From Glandiceps talaboti (lineage: Eukaryota > Hemichordata > Enteropneusta > Spengelidae), in the NCBI RefSeq assembly GCF_964340395.1, contig NC_135571.1, positions 11,668,440 to 11,732,439 on the forward strand: a stretch of 64,000 bases of DNA. The letters are read 5' to 3'. A model generated the notes under the pieces. It did not search any database and was not told the origin of the DNA. It was given only the letters and a program-made list of their open reading frames with translations. The translations under genes and the position numbers were made by a program. Below are positions 10,401-20,589 of the stretch, piece by piece; the stretch's first letter is position 1, and every line of letters begins with the position of its first letter.

Positions 10401-10849
10401 ATAGATCTATTATCATTCTGTAAAAAATTATAAAAATCTAACCTTCTGTATACAAATTACTCTTTTTATTTATATTTATTTTTATTTTTTGTGTAAAAAG
10501 TAAAGATGAATCTATTCCTGTTTTGCCCAAATAGTAATTTACAAATAAAGAACCCCTTGGACGGTTATTTTGCACTTTAATTCTAGTAATTGTCCTAAGG
10601 CTCGGTAACCTTGGTAACTAACAAAGAAGGAAATCAGATACACTAGAATAGTTGCTGATATTTTTAAATAATTTTGTTTGGGAACCAGAATATTAATGAC
10701 TTGACTTAGGGGTTCAAGGACAAGTTTTCTATTCCAATTTTCTCTCTTTCAGAGTGGCAGATTAATTATTGATGCTACAGAATTTGAGTTCTAGAAGTGA
10801 AAAATACCCTAATAGTTTAACCTCAACATCCATGCTACAGAAAACTGCC

Positions 10850-10895
10850 CAAGTGTCTGTCTGTCTGTCTGTCTGTCACTGTCTGTCTGTTTGTT

Positions 10896-10933
<38 letters not shown>

Positions 10934-10938
10934 TCTAA
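10850..10938. repeat. (CTGT)n / (CTAT)n microsatellite
   Basis: CTGT units change to CTAT units at the 3' side. The small ORF over it is a repeat product. Confidence 0.95.
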
Positions 10939-11019
10939 ACTGCTTTTAAATTTGTAAATAAGCCCTGAATGTATGTTGAAATTTATATTCTGTAGACTAA
11001 AAAGTAAAAAAGTACAGCC

Positions 11020-11062
11020 GTGTGACAAATGTCTCGCGGCATGACAAATGTCTCGCGGCAAA
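11020..11062. repeat. Two tandem copies of a ~20-bp motif
   Basis: TGACAAATGTCTCGCGGCA occurs twice back to back. It is unusually CpG-containing for this region. Confidence 0.8.
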
Positions 11063-11229
11063 CAAGACGACTGTGTATGTCATAGGAATAATGGTAGTCG
11101 TATAATAACAACAAATTTCGAATCATATGGGGATCGATCGAAAAAATACTACGGTCTCGTAATTTGCTAATTTGATATCAATGTCCATGATTATCATGCA
11201 AGGTATCGTCAATAAATTGTGGAAGGAAT

Positions 11230-11410
11230 TGACCTCATAACCATAGGGGCGTGTAATATTTCATAGATTGTTGTTTTCCAGGTCTACAGACTAAATATAA
11301 CAACCTTTTGACTATATATTCCTACATGTAAGAAGAAAAGAGTTCATATTTCTAGTATAGTATTGAGATTGATACATTTGTAGCAGCAAGATTCGTACGA
11401 TATTTACATA
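11230..11410 (-). repeat. Dispersed repeat family R3, copy 1
   Basis: The reverse complement aligns with 43617-43790. Shared blocks include GGGGCGTGTAATA or its complement, the AAAACAACAATCTAT block, GTCAAAAGGTTGTTATATTT and TACAAATGTATCAATCTC. No coding capacity. Confidence 0.75.
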
Positions 11411-12062
11411 AGAAAACAGCTATCTAAGCAATAATACGTGCCCCTGTGCCCATAACTGCATAATAACTTGGCCCAAGACCTTCACGTCACGGACACATTC
11501 GATCAACAACACAAGGTCGCGGGATGAATGAAACTGTCATTACATAATTTCTACGAGTTTAACAAAGGAAGGATGGGAAAAATTCTCAGATCATAAGAGG
11601 TATCAATGTTTACCAATGTTATGAATGTCAAACAAATTAATAAAGCGACAGAGAGAACGAATCGTCCATAGCTATCGTACGAGCGAACTAATCACTTACC
11701 TCAGGACAGCGCCATTACTACTGGTGCATCATGGGTAGCGTACGCATCTTGACCTCAAGTGACCCCGTAAGTATATACATTTTTTTACATTCATGGTTGC
11801 ACGAAATACAGTTTGGTACCGAGCGATGGTCCGGAGAACTTGCACGAAAAATATTTAATACATTTTTTTTTACATTCTATGGTTGCAAGAAATACATTCT
11901 AGGATCGAACCGTTTTGATCCTTCGAACTACAGATGAATTACATTGCTACCAACTTTTACAAAAACTCTTTGAGCTGTGTATTTCTCATCGCCTACAACG
12001 ATGGCTTCTCGAAAATAAATTATCACACCCAATATACATACATACATACATACATACATACA

Positions 12063-12097
<35 letters not shown>

Positions 12098-12189
12098 ACA
12101 CTGACAGTGATAGACAGTCATGGTGAACACATTTATGGGGCCCAACATAGTAGTCCCCAGACTTCGCCAGTGGGGAGGAGGAGGCGGGG
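11411..12189. other. No supported gene; microsatellites (CATA)n and (CA)n
   Basis: The (CATA)n/(CA)n stretch lies at about 12034-12096. An ATG at 11731 followed after 13 codons by a GTAAGT donor (MGSVRILTSSDP) could be a first coding exon, but no downstream exon was found, so I do not call it. A duplicated segment around TTACATTC(A)TGGTTGCA..GAAATACA occurs at 11786 and 11872. Confidence 0.3.
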
Positions 12190-12500
12190 CTAAAAATACT
12201 AACTATCCAGGGTCAATGTAAGAGTACTTTAGATACACTATGTAAGATATTACCAATAAGGTAAAAGATAACTGATAATATTTATAGATGTCAACATTAA
12301 ATACCACTTTAAATTTAATAGTATACTCTTGATTATGTTGACAAGGGGTTGTGATGGGAATGACGTACTGAGGACGGGATATTTAATTCAGTATGTACAA
12401 ACATATTAATCTAAAGAAAAAATAATTTAACAAAAATCTGAATTAAAAAAGTTTTGTAATTTGTCATATACCTGTCAGCTGGTAGTGATCTGTGGGAAAG
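12190..12500 (+). repeat. Direct repeat upstream of the sulfotransferase gene
   Basis: Aligns with 13915-14220 downstream of the gene. Shared blocks include AAAATACTAACTATCCAGG, TACTTTAGATACACTATGTA, ACCAATAAGGTAAA and TATAGATGTCAA..ATTAAATACCACTTT. Because the downstream copy is the 3' flank of the sulfotransferase gene, this upstream copy looks like the 3' flank of a lost tandem sulfotransferase copy. Confidence 0.8.
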
Positions 12501-12936
12501 GCTTAGACCTATAGTGCAAAGAAATAAGGTCATATGGGGTCATATATGCAAATGAGAATGACACAATGTCCTATGAACAGTCAACACCCTGTATAGATCC
12601 TATGCATAACAATGACGTTGCCCTCAGTGTTTTCAATAGCAAGAGTTGTGAGGCTTGTTTTTAGGTTAGAGTCTGCTATAAATCATTTTCTTTTCCTCAG
12701 GCAATTCTTCTCAGTCGACCCCCAGACCATTATCAGTGTTTGTCGGTTTGTGGGCCGTACATTGAACTGTAACAAGAACTGTTATATATAATGGACATGA
12801 GGGACAATAGAACAATCATTCAGGGTTTGAACTGTGTACTCAATACATAACTAATAAGGGTCATGCTACGATATATTCAAATTAGAAGTTGCATATCCAG
12901 CTGTAACTACATGCCACACCAGACAAATATTACAAA

Positions 12937-13842
12937 ATGGAAGGTTCTTCTCCATCGGAGCTAAAGGACGCGGGCAGCAAGTTTGAAAATCCTGTAGCTA
13001 TCAAAGAAAGGTGGGGCGATAACTTTCAAGTGCGTGATGGTGATGTGTTTGTAAATACTTATTCAAGATCAGGGACAAATTGGATGTGTTATGTCCTGAC
13101 CCAGATGTATGACAACTGGGGACTGGTGAATTATAAAGACCGTACTATTGTTCCTATGCTAGACTATTACTATAGGCCTCGGCCTAAGGAAGGGTTCATG
13201 AAAACCGTACAGGATGTATTTTTACGAACTGCTAATGAACTTTCCCCTCCTCGACTTGTCAAGACCCATCTTACACCAACACTGATGCCCAGGTCATGGA
13301 AAGACAATGATTGTAAAGTTATCTATATCAGAAGAAATTTGAAAGATGTATGTGTGTCATTTTTTTATGTTATTTTGGGTGTGAGTGATGTATTCAAATT
13401 ACCAAAGGAATCATGGGAAGGATTTCCACAGAGGTTCATTCAAGGTAAAGTTGCATTCGGTGGATCACCATTACAACACATTGCATCATGGAGCAAATAT
13501 GGTCTCAAAGATAACGTCTTGCACATCACATTTGAAGACATGAAGGAAAACCTACCCGATGTGATCAAGAAGGTGGCTGACTTTTTGGGAAGACCACTTT
13601 CTGAAGAAGATATCCAGCGTGTTGTTGAGGAAAGCAGTATTGAAAAGATGAGAAAGAATGTCTGGAAAATCCTGGACTTTGATTCCAAAGACTACCAGAC
13701 AGCAGGAGATCACCAGTTTATTGGGAAAGGGAAAATTGGAAACTGGAAACATTACTTCACAGTAGCAGAGAGTGAACAGTTTGATGAATTGATGAAAGCA
13801 GAGATGGAGAAACAAGGAATTGATACCAGCTATGAATATTGA
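12937..13842 (+). CDS. Cytosolic sulfotransferase (SULT family), intronless
   Basis: This 301-aa enzyme would transfer a sulfonate group from PAPS to a small hydroxyl or amine acceptor in the cytosol; the acceptor cannot be read from sequence. PAPS-binding and catalytic elements are present: the 5'-phosphosulfate loop TYSRSGTNW (41-49), KTHL with the catalytic His at 111, the 3'-phosphate segment IRRNLKDVCVSFF (131-143), and the C-terminal GKGKIGNWK (263-271). The last differs from the usual RKG at its first position. Length is normal for SULT1-like enzymes, with no signal peptide and no membrane segment. The single-exon structure is unlike vertebrate SULT genes and suggests retroposition or lineage-specific intron loss. 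Direct repeats on both sides suggest former tandem copies. Confidence 0.93.
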   Translation: MEGSSPSELKDAGSKFENPVAIKERWGDNFQVRDGDVFVNTYSRSGTNWMCYVLTQMYDNWGLVNYKDRTIVPMLDYYYRPRPKEGFMKTVQDVFLRTANELSPPRLVKTHLTPTLMPRSWKDNDCKVIYIRRNLKDVCVSFFYVILGVSDVFKLPKESWEGFPQRFIQGKVAFGGSPLQHIASWSKYGLKDNVLHITFEDMKENLPDVIKKVADFLGRPLSEEDIQRVVEESSIEKMRKNVWKILDFDSKDYQTAGDHQFIGKGKIGNWKHYFTVAESEQFDELMKAEMEKQGIDTSYEY

Positions 13843-13914
13843 GCATTCTTTTGTTCATAGACCATGTCAAATTAGAGGACCAATGGAAAACACTTGACAT
13901 CATCAGTTATAATC

Positions 13915-14220
13915 CTAGCACTTAAAAGAAAATACTAACTATCCAGGATCAATATAAAGGTACTTTAGATACACTATGTAAATACACTATGAGATACTAC
14001 CAATAAGGTAAACGATAATTAATAAGATTTATAGATGTCAATATTAAATACCACTTTTATTGGCATATACTCTTGATTATGTTGACAAACTTTTGTGGTG
14101 AGAATGGTGTAAGAAGAACGTGATATATTCATTTCATTTGTACAACTATAATGTAAAGAAAAACTAATTTAACATGAATCTGGACAGATTTGTAATTTGT
14201 AAAAGACAGTGATCTATCAC
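13915..14220 (+). repeat. Direct repeat downstream of the sulfotransferase gene
   Basis: Second copy of the segment at 12190-12500, lying 70 bp after the stop codon. It likely includes the 3' UTR of the gene. It carries a small internal duplication of ATACACTATG. Confidence 0.8.
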
Positions 14221-14439
14221 ACACACATCTCATGTGAAGTCTTCTTCATTTGTCCTGGTCAATACATATGGTGTGTCAACTATCCAATTTGGACCTATGC
14301 TATATTCAGTATTTGTGTTTGAAGATTTCAATTGTATTATGAGAACAGATTGATGAAAATTTAATATACTTTAATTTGCTTTGTATGTCCGTATTATTCA
14401 AGACATTGCACCCCAATAAATCACTTGCAATCTATGGCT

Positions 14440-14520
14440 CTGTCAGTCTCCCACTGTTTCTGTGTCTCTCTGCCAGTCTCCTATTGTCCCTGTCTGCCTG
14501 TCAATATCCATGTCTGTCTA

Positions 14521-14563
<43 letters not shown>

Positions 14564-14690
14564 GCCTGCCTGCCTGCCTGTAGGTCTGTCTGTCAGTCAG
14601 TCAGTCTGTTTGCCTGTTAGTCCACTTGTCTCCCTGTCGGTATGCCTGTCTGATTCCCACTATCTGTGTCCCTGTCTTGTCTCTCCCGTC
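14440..14690. repeat. (CTGT/CTGC)n imperfect microsatellite
   Basis: Runs of CTGT and CTGC with decayed flanks. The 118-aa plus-strand ORF here is a repeat product. Confidence 0.9.
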
Positions 14691-14694
14691 CCCT

Positions 14695-14890
14695 TGTTCA
14701 ATGATACCAGTAAAGTGATCTTGTACCAGTGAAGTGTTCAATGGTACAGTAAAGTGTTCACTGGTACCAATTAAGTGTTCATAAGTGTTCATTGGTACAG
14801 TTAAGCGTTCACTGGTATCAAAACAATGTTCAATGATACCGTAAGAGTGGTATCAGTTAAGTGTTCAATGGTGCAGTGAAGTGTTCTGGT
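14695..14890. repeat. Short degenerate tandem repeat, ~30 bp
   Basis: Several diverged copies of TGGTACAGTAAAGTGTTCA-like units. Confidence 0.7.
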
Positions 14891-14927
14891 TATGTATTAT
14901 GTACATGGTGAGATGCAAAGCATATCA

Positions 14928-14931
<4 letters not shown>

Positions 14932-15011
<80 letters not shown>

Positions 15012-15388
15012 GAGAGAGAGATAGAGACAGAGAGACAGAGACAGAGACAGAGAGAGAGACAGAGAGAGAGACAGAGAGAGAGACAGGCAGAGACAGACAG
15101 AGACAGAGACAGAGAGAGAGACAGAGACAGAGACAGACAGAGACAGACAGAGAGAGACAGAGACAGACAGACAGAGACAGAGAGAGGGAGGAAAGAAGAA
15201 GAAGAAGAAGAAGAAGAAGAAGAAGAAGAAGAAGAAGAAGAAGAAGAAGAAGAAGAAGAAGAAGAAGAAGAAGAAGAAGAAGAAGAAGAAGAAGGAGGAG
15301 GAGGAGGAGGAGGAGGAGGAGGAGGAGGAGGAGGAGAAGAAGAAGAAGAAGAAGAAGAAGAAGAAGAAGAAGAAGAAGAAGAAGAAGA
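14932..15388. repeat. Long polypurine tract: (GA)n with GACA, then (GAA)n/(GAG)n
   Basis: About 450 bp are purine-only or nearly so on the plus strand. (GA)n runs to about 15010, GAGACA-type repeats to about 15187, then (GAA)n, a (GAG)n block near 15294-15335 and (GAA)n again. The long ORFs on both strands (Arg/Glu on plus, Leu/Ser on minus) are artefacts of the repeat. Confidence 0.97.
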
Positions 15389-15397
15389 AAACTATCC

Positions 15398-15800
15398 AAC
15401 CCTGTTGCTATGGGCGTGGTCGTGTTCCTAGTGATATCTGCATGCATTTTGAATGTTTATTTATTTGTCTATTAATCCCTGTTGTTTTCTTTGCAATATA
15501 CGTGATCATTTGGCTGTTACTGTGAGCGTGGTCTTGTTGCTAGACACATTTACATACATTTTTTGAATGTTTATTCGCTTGTCTGTTATTTCCTGTTGTT
15601 GTCTTTGCAATATATGTGATCATTTGGCTGTTGCCATTAGTGTGGTCTTGCTTGCTTGGCATATCTGCATTCACGTTTTGAATGTTTGTTCACCTGTCTA
15701 AGAATCCCTGTTAGTTATTATCTTTGTGAAATACACCACCATTTGGATGTTACTATGGGCGTGATCATGGTTGCTAAGGATATTTGCAAACATCTTTTGA
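15398..15800 (+). repeat. Tandem repeat, ~115 bp unit, about 3.5 copies
   Basis: Each unit contains TGTTGCTATGGGCGTGGTC-like sequence, TTTTGAATGTTTATT, TCCCTGTTGTT and CAATATA(C/T)GTGATCATTTGG, with moderate divergence between copies. Confidence 0.85.
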
Positions 15801-15804
15801 ATAT

Positions 15805-16125
15805 TCATGATGGATTTTTGCATTAGCCGTTCAAGTGCGACTTTCCTGACTTGGTGAACCAGCAAGTTGGTTGTCATAAAAATTGGTTATCTCTCGAAAG
15901 TTATTTGCAATATCACTGGTAATATAATGGGTCATTAAAACTGATAACAACTGATATGACATTAGGTTTTTCACACTTAGATATTGAGCTTAGCTTTGCA
16001 TGATGTGTTATGTAATAGTGCTTTATCACGGGTACATTTGTAAATATTGCCAACAAACATCATTCAGTGATAAGAAAGATAAGAAACCCCACTCCCCTAG
16101 TTAATGGCTCGATTCTGTAATGTTA
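15805..16125 (+). repeat. Dispersed repeat family R2, copy 2
   Basis: Direct-orientation copy of 9655-10115 that lacks the internal insertion of copy 1. Confidence 0.8.
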
Positions 16126-16199
16126 CTCACTTGCCTACCAGATGTTGTTGTTATATTACCAAAATATACTGCCATTGGGTTATTGCTAAGGGTGTACTC

Positions 16200-16730
16200 A
16201 TGGTTGCTAGGACTAATTGTGTGAAAACATTTTAAGATAATCTGTAGAGTAACTCTTCTAGAAACATCTCACCAAGTGTCATTGGCCAAGAATTTTTTGA
16301 GATATAATTTTTTTATCAAATTCCCATTTTACACCTAATTTGCATATCACTGATGAGATCATTATAAGCTTAATATTTCTTCATCTATACCACCCCCCCC
16401 CCCGCCAATCTGCTGAGTAGTTTTGGAATTAAGGATTTTTGACCAAAAAGACATTGTTTAGTCCTAATTTACACATTATCGATGGAATCATCATGTCATG
16501 AACAATCTTAATTTACACATCCCTAGGAACATTCCCACTAAATTTCAAGCCCAATCTGCCCAGTTGTTTAGAAGTTAAATTTTTGACCAAAAATCACATT
16601 GTTTGACCCAAAATGCACCTCTCTGATGCGATCATTTTCAATTCAACAATTTCCCATCTACACGCTCAAAGAAATGTCCCCACCAAATATAATAATACCA
16701 AGGCAATTGGACTTGCGGTTTTTGTTGAAT
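16200..16730 (+). repeat. Diverged tandem repeat (~180 bp spacing)
   Basis: Recurring blocks of TTTTTGACCAAAAA, CATTGTTT(A/G)(G/A)(T/C)CC, AATTTACACAT and GATG(A/C)(A/G)ATCAT(T/C) occur two to three times. No gene seen. Confidence 0.55.
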
Positions 16731-16738
16731 TTAATTTC

Positions 16739-16740
<2 letters not shown>

Positions 16741-16775
<35 letters not shown>

Positions 16776-16939
16776 CCACATGCATACACACATGCATAAC
16801 ACACACACATACATACATACATACATACATACATACATACATACATACATGCATACATATATACATACATACATACACACACATACATACATACATACAT
16901 ACATACATACATACATACATACATACATACATACATACA
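16741..16939. repeat. (CA)n and (CATA)n microsatellite
   Basis: About 28 bp of (CA)n followed by roughly 130 bp of (CATA)n. All ORFs over it are repeat products. Confidence 0.97.
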
Positions 16940-17596
16940 ATGTCCATAGGTCCAGACATCACGGGATATCAACACAATATAAACTCAATACACCCACAAT
17001 TGTGCTGTCAATTTTAAATAGTGTACTAATCTGCTCAAAAAAACCTACCGTCTGAAAATCATTCATTTTTTTTTAATTTTTAACTTTCAAGTGTGCATCA
17101 CTACTGGTTACAAATACGATATAAACATACAAATCTATTATTTTTAAATCTGAAATTATAAACACATATATACAATAAGCTTAGTCTTTCGTGGATTTAT
17201 TTTCAAAATAAAAAAAAAACTATTCATTCACAATAAACAAAATCGTCCAGAGAAGAATAATTTTGTTTGCAAGTTAAAAACAAATCCAACCGTTTTGGTT
17301 ACAATTGCTTCATTGTACACGCGGCTATTTAGGACTAGACTATGGACTTTTATCTTCACACATATAAAAGGTGATAACCCATGCTTTCGTCAAAGAGAAG
17401 AGGTTATCAGCATATCACTAGCCCCATAGTTGAAAACACACAATAACAATTTAAAACACCCTTAACAACAAAAGTATGACAAAACAAATGCGCGTTTGAA
17501 ATTTACAGTTAACTTAAAAAGCTCGAGAATTTCCAATGAAACAATTGGTGTTTATCAAAGCCGATAACGTCATCACATGTCAAATAATAATTATTT

Positions 17597-17597
<1 letters not shown>
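16940..17597. other. No gene seen
   Basis: AT-rich spacer with poly-A/T runs and no recognisable ORF or repeat. Confidence 0.35.

Positions 17598-17675
<78 letters not shown>
17598..17675. repeat. (TA)n microsatellite
   Basis: About 38 TA units followed by a short (TTTA)n run to about 17704. Confidence 0.97.
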
Positions 17676-17678
<3 letters not shown>

Positions 17679-17874
17679 GTATATATTTATTTATTTATTT
17701 ATTTGCTGGTTGATTGGCTGGTTGATATTTTACTGTTACAGTACGCCATGACAGTCAGAAAGTTTATTTAAATTGGTCGAAAACACTGTTTCCTAGATAT
17801 GATTTCATGGTAGTGCCATCGTGATGCACTTTCCGAAAAATGTTATTGTACACAATATACAGACAATATTAACG

Positions 17875-20157
17875 TTACACTATGTCTTGTGGAAGGAGAT
17901 GTTCCCTCAATTCTAACGCCCAATCCTCTCCAGAATTGCTATCATCATATGTTGCTTCATCTTCTTCCGATTCGTTAGGTTGATGTTCTGCCAACTTTAT
18001 GTATTCCTTTATAAAATATTGAATCTTACATCGACGGCTGTCCTGTCCAGACTTCTTCACCCCCATTCCTAGCAGTTTTGGTACCAATGCGAGTGCAGTT
18101 GTCAAAATACTTGTTACAACTGGTGTACTCTCAAACGCCATTAACAGTAAAAATACTGATAACAGAACAAATGTCAAGAGCATAAAGATAAAAAAGGATT
18201 TCATAAACTTGTTTCTTACAGGATAAACCTGTTCACAGATAAAGCTGAATAAATCTTTTGATACGCAATCTTGCCAAGTTTCTGATCGTACGAAGGGAAC
18301 ACGTTTGTACAGCAGTAGACGACTCGGAAGATTTGGCACAGATTCCACTTTCTCTTGTGGCATTTCAGTTTTGAACTCGACAGAACATTGATCATGATCT
18401 GGATATTTTTCCAAATCATCAAACTGATTACACACTTCAAAAGTAACATCAAGAAGCTCTTGGTAATAACTGGTAAATCCATTGTAGATGCTCATGATAT
18501 ATGAAAATACAACAATGAAGACGGTGATATATGGGGCAATTATATCTAAATTCAGAACTATACCTGCAAAACAAAATCCAAGAATCGTAAAAAACAGATA
18601 CCACTGCCAAAACACAACAAGCATTAGTATAATGTAAGTCACAAAAGACAAAGTTCCAATTGCTCTTGGTGCCCCCTTAGTCCAAAACTTCACTGCTTTG
18701 AAAAGAATTGCAATATCATAAAATATGAGAAATGGTACAAAAAGCATTGACCAAGGCCATTTTAATGGATATGCACTGAAATCAAAAATCGTCTTACGCC
18801 AATGAATGTGTAATTGTTGTACAAAATTAACATAATTATCAAAAACACATCGACAATCATTTTCCTGAATGAACGAAGGTGAATAAACTGACGTGTCGTT
18901 TTTTTCACTCGTATATCTACCGGTGCAGCTAGAAGAAGTATGTGGATTTATGCACACAGGGTATGATAACTTCTTAATTGATACATGTATGCAAACTATG
19001 AAGATAAACACCATGCAGAAATAAAGTACAAATACTGCAATGTAATAATCAGTATCTATCGGTCTTAATGTAGAGTCAGAAATATTGTGCCATTCATCAA
19101 ATCGCTCGAGAGGGATTGGCATGGACTTTGAAAATATATAAGGAACCATAAAAATATATATCCACATAATAGAAGGCACAATGATCCAATATATGAAAAG
19201 GTATTTGAGTATCTGACAAATTGTAACTCTAAGTTTGGTGTGTCTACTTTCAACTGGGCGCCTTGGATATTTTGATGTGTTGTTGATAGGTTTGGAGTAT
19301 TTCCAGTAGGAAAATACATTTCTGATGGTAATGGGAGTTTGATTACGCCGTAAAAGTTGACTAGAAGTGCATAATACTTCGCCATACTTAGTTTTAAATA
19401 CTTTGATGATTATGTCGGTTTGATTTGGAATCAAGTACCAAGGTACTATGGGTAAAACTACACAACAGAGAAAAATCATGAAAGTTAATGTCAAAAAACG
19501 ATACAATGTTAAACATAGCGACTCTTTCTCAGGGGGTAACTCAATTAAGATGTTGTCGTTGGTTTTGAATTTAAAACGTTTAAAATCAAAGCGGGTGTCT
19601 GTACACAAATAGTGTTCAAGGACAGATGTCATTTTTCCAGTACATTCTGTAACAAGTGTCTTGATGAAAGACACAGAAAAATCAAATAAACATTGTTCAC
19701 TTATAGTCTTATTGGAAATGGAATTAATCGAATTAAAAGATATGTTCATATTCCTAACCTTCAAGTAAAGGAGTCCAAAAGAATAATACCCTGACCCCAA
19801 AGGTAACATTGTCAGAATTTTACCATACTCATCGTTGTAGTAGGCGAACTTGACCAAGGTTGTTTTTGAACTGTTAGAGGAGTAAGGAAATTCCAGGTGG
19901 AAATTGATTTCTTTGATGCCATCATGTTGATGGTTCCGGAAACGTGCCACTAAATCAAGAAGTGAATCGTCGACGGTGTGCAGTATGTCGTTATTGCATG
20001 TGATTTTGTGACTCTTCTTCACTGTCTTCGATGGATTACGACACTGAACGTTATCTATCGGTGTGATTTCGCCTGGTTCCTGGGCGTTGGCATCTTGAAA
20101 TATGTTGCAATTGGCAAGAAGCACTAGGATTAGAACGTTTATCATCGAGCACCACAT
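17875..20157 (-). CDS. Orphan multipass membrane protein, intronless, 760 aa
   Basis: I do not recognise this family. Residues 1-25 look like a signal peptide (hydrophobic ILVLLAN core), followed by a ~190-residue probable extracellular region with Cys and N-glycosylation sequons (for example NSS, NIS, NKT). Hydrophobic segments lie at about 216-242, 314-343, 371-394, 467-489, 502-532, 541-560, 651-673 and 680-695. A cytosolic-looking acidic tail (about 730-760) closes the protein. The region at 400-465 between segments 3 and 4 has several Cys. The single uninterrupted ORF argues for a real gene. A decayed paralogue of its N-terminal third lies at 22457-23130 on the same strand, so it belongs to a multigene family. 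A channel or receptor role cannot be claimed from sequence. Confidence 0.85.
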   Translation of the reverse strand: MWCSMINVLILVLLANCNIFQDANAQEPGEITPIDNVQCRNPSKTVKKSHKITCNNDILHTVDDSLLDLVARFRNHQHDGIKEINFHLEFPYSSNSSKTTLVKFAYYNDEYGKILTMLPLGSGYYSFGLLYLKVRNMNISFNSINSISNKTISEQCLFDFSVSFIKTLVTECTGKMTSVLEHYLCTDTRFDFKRFKFKTNDNILIELPPEKESLCLTLYRFLTLTFMIFLCCVVLPIVPWYLIPNQTDIIIKVFKTKYGEVLCTSSQLLRRNQTPITIRNVFSYWKYSKPINNTSKYPRRPVESRHTKLRVTICQILKYLFIYWIIVPSIMWIYIFMVPYIFSKSMPIPLERFDEWHNISDSTLRPIDTDYYIAVFVLYFCMVFIFIVCIHVSIKKLSYPVCINPHTSSSCTGRYTSEKNDTSVYSPSFIQENDCRCVFDNYVNFVQQLHIHWRKTIFDFSAYPLKWPWSMLFVPFLIFYDIAILFKAVKFWTKGAPRAIGTLSFVTYIILMLVVFWQWYLFFTILGFCFAGIVLNLDIIAPYITVFIVVFSYIMSIYNGFTSYYQELLDVTFEVCNQFDDLEKYPDHDQCSVEFKTEMPQEKVESVPNLPSRLLLYKRVPFVRSETWQDCVSKDLFSFICEQVYPVRNKFMKSFFIFMLLTFVLLSVFLLLMAFESTPVVTSILTTALALVPKLLGMGVKKSGQDSRRCKIQYFIKEYIKLAEHQPNESEEDEATYDDSNSGEDWALELREHLLPQDIV

Positions 20158-20589
20158 CTTTGATCAGCGTTTATCAGCAGCAGTATATGGTCGTAACAAA
20201 GGGTCTGCAATGGAACAATTACACTATTGTTATACATGCTTTGCTTGTGGTGACGTTACGCTATATCTGTATGCATCTTTTTATTGATGGGTTTAATATT
20301 AATTTAAGACATCAATAGGGAAGCCATTATGTGGTGAACTCACATTCCGATAATCCCGTGCACGTAAAACTGTATCATCACTAAATGTCAACTCAACTAA
20401 GAAATGACCTCTTGTTAATACAATTGGTTTAACAGGTGCGGATGAAAGCTTCAGTTTTTTCTCACTAAATATCAAGTGTGTAGTGTCTCAAAACAGACCC
20501 CATTTTAGACCAAAGGGCTAGAAGACGTACCCCAAAGGGCGGCACATCTACATATACGCAAATAAGGGAAGTAGCCCCCCCCCCCCACC

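Noticed and set aside
11731-11769. Possible first exon MGSVRILTSSDP with GTAAGT donor
   Set aside because: No downstream partner exon found before the sulfotransferase, which has its own ATG and no need of an upstream coding exon.
14890-15475. Two ~180-aa ORFs, Leu/Ser-rich on minus and Arg/Glu-rich on plus
   Set aside because: They are translations of the (GA)n/(GAA)n repeat in both directions and have no other support.
16599-17055. His/Thr- and Tyr/Met/Cys-rich ORFs on both strands
   Set aside because: Products of (CA)n and (CATA)n microsatellites.
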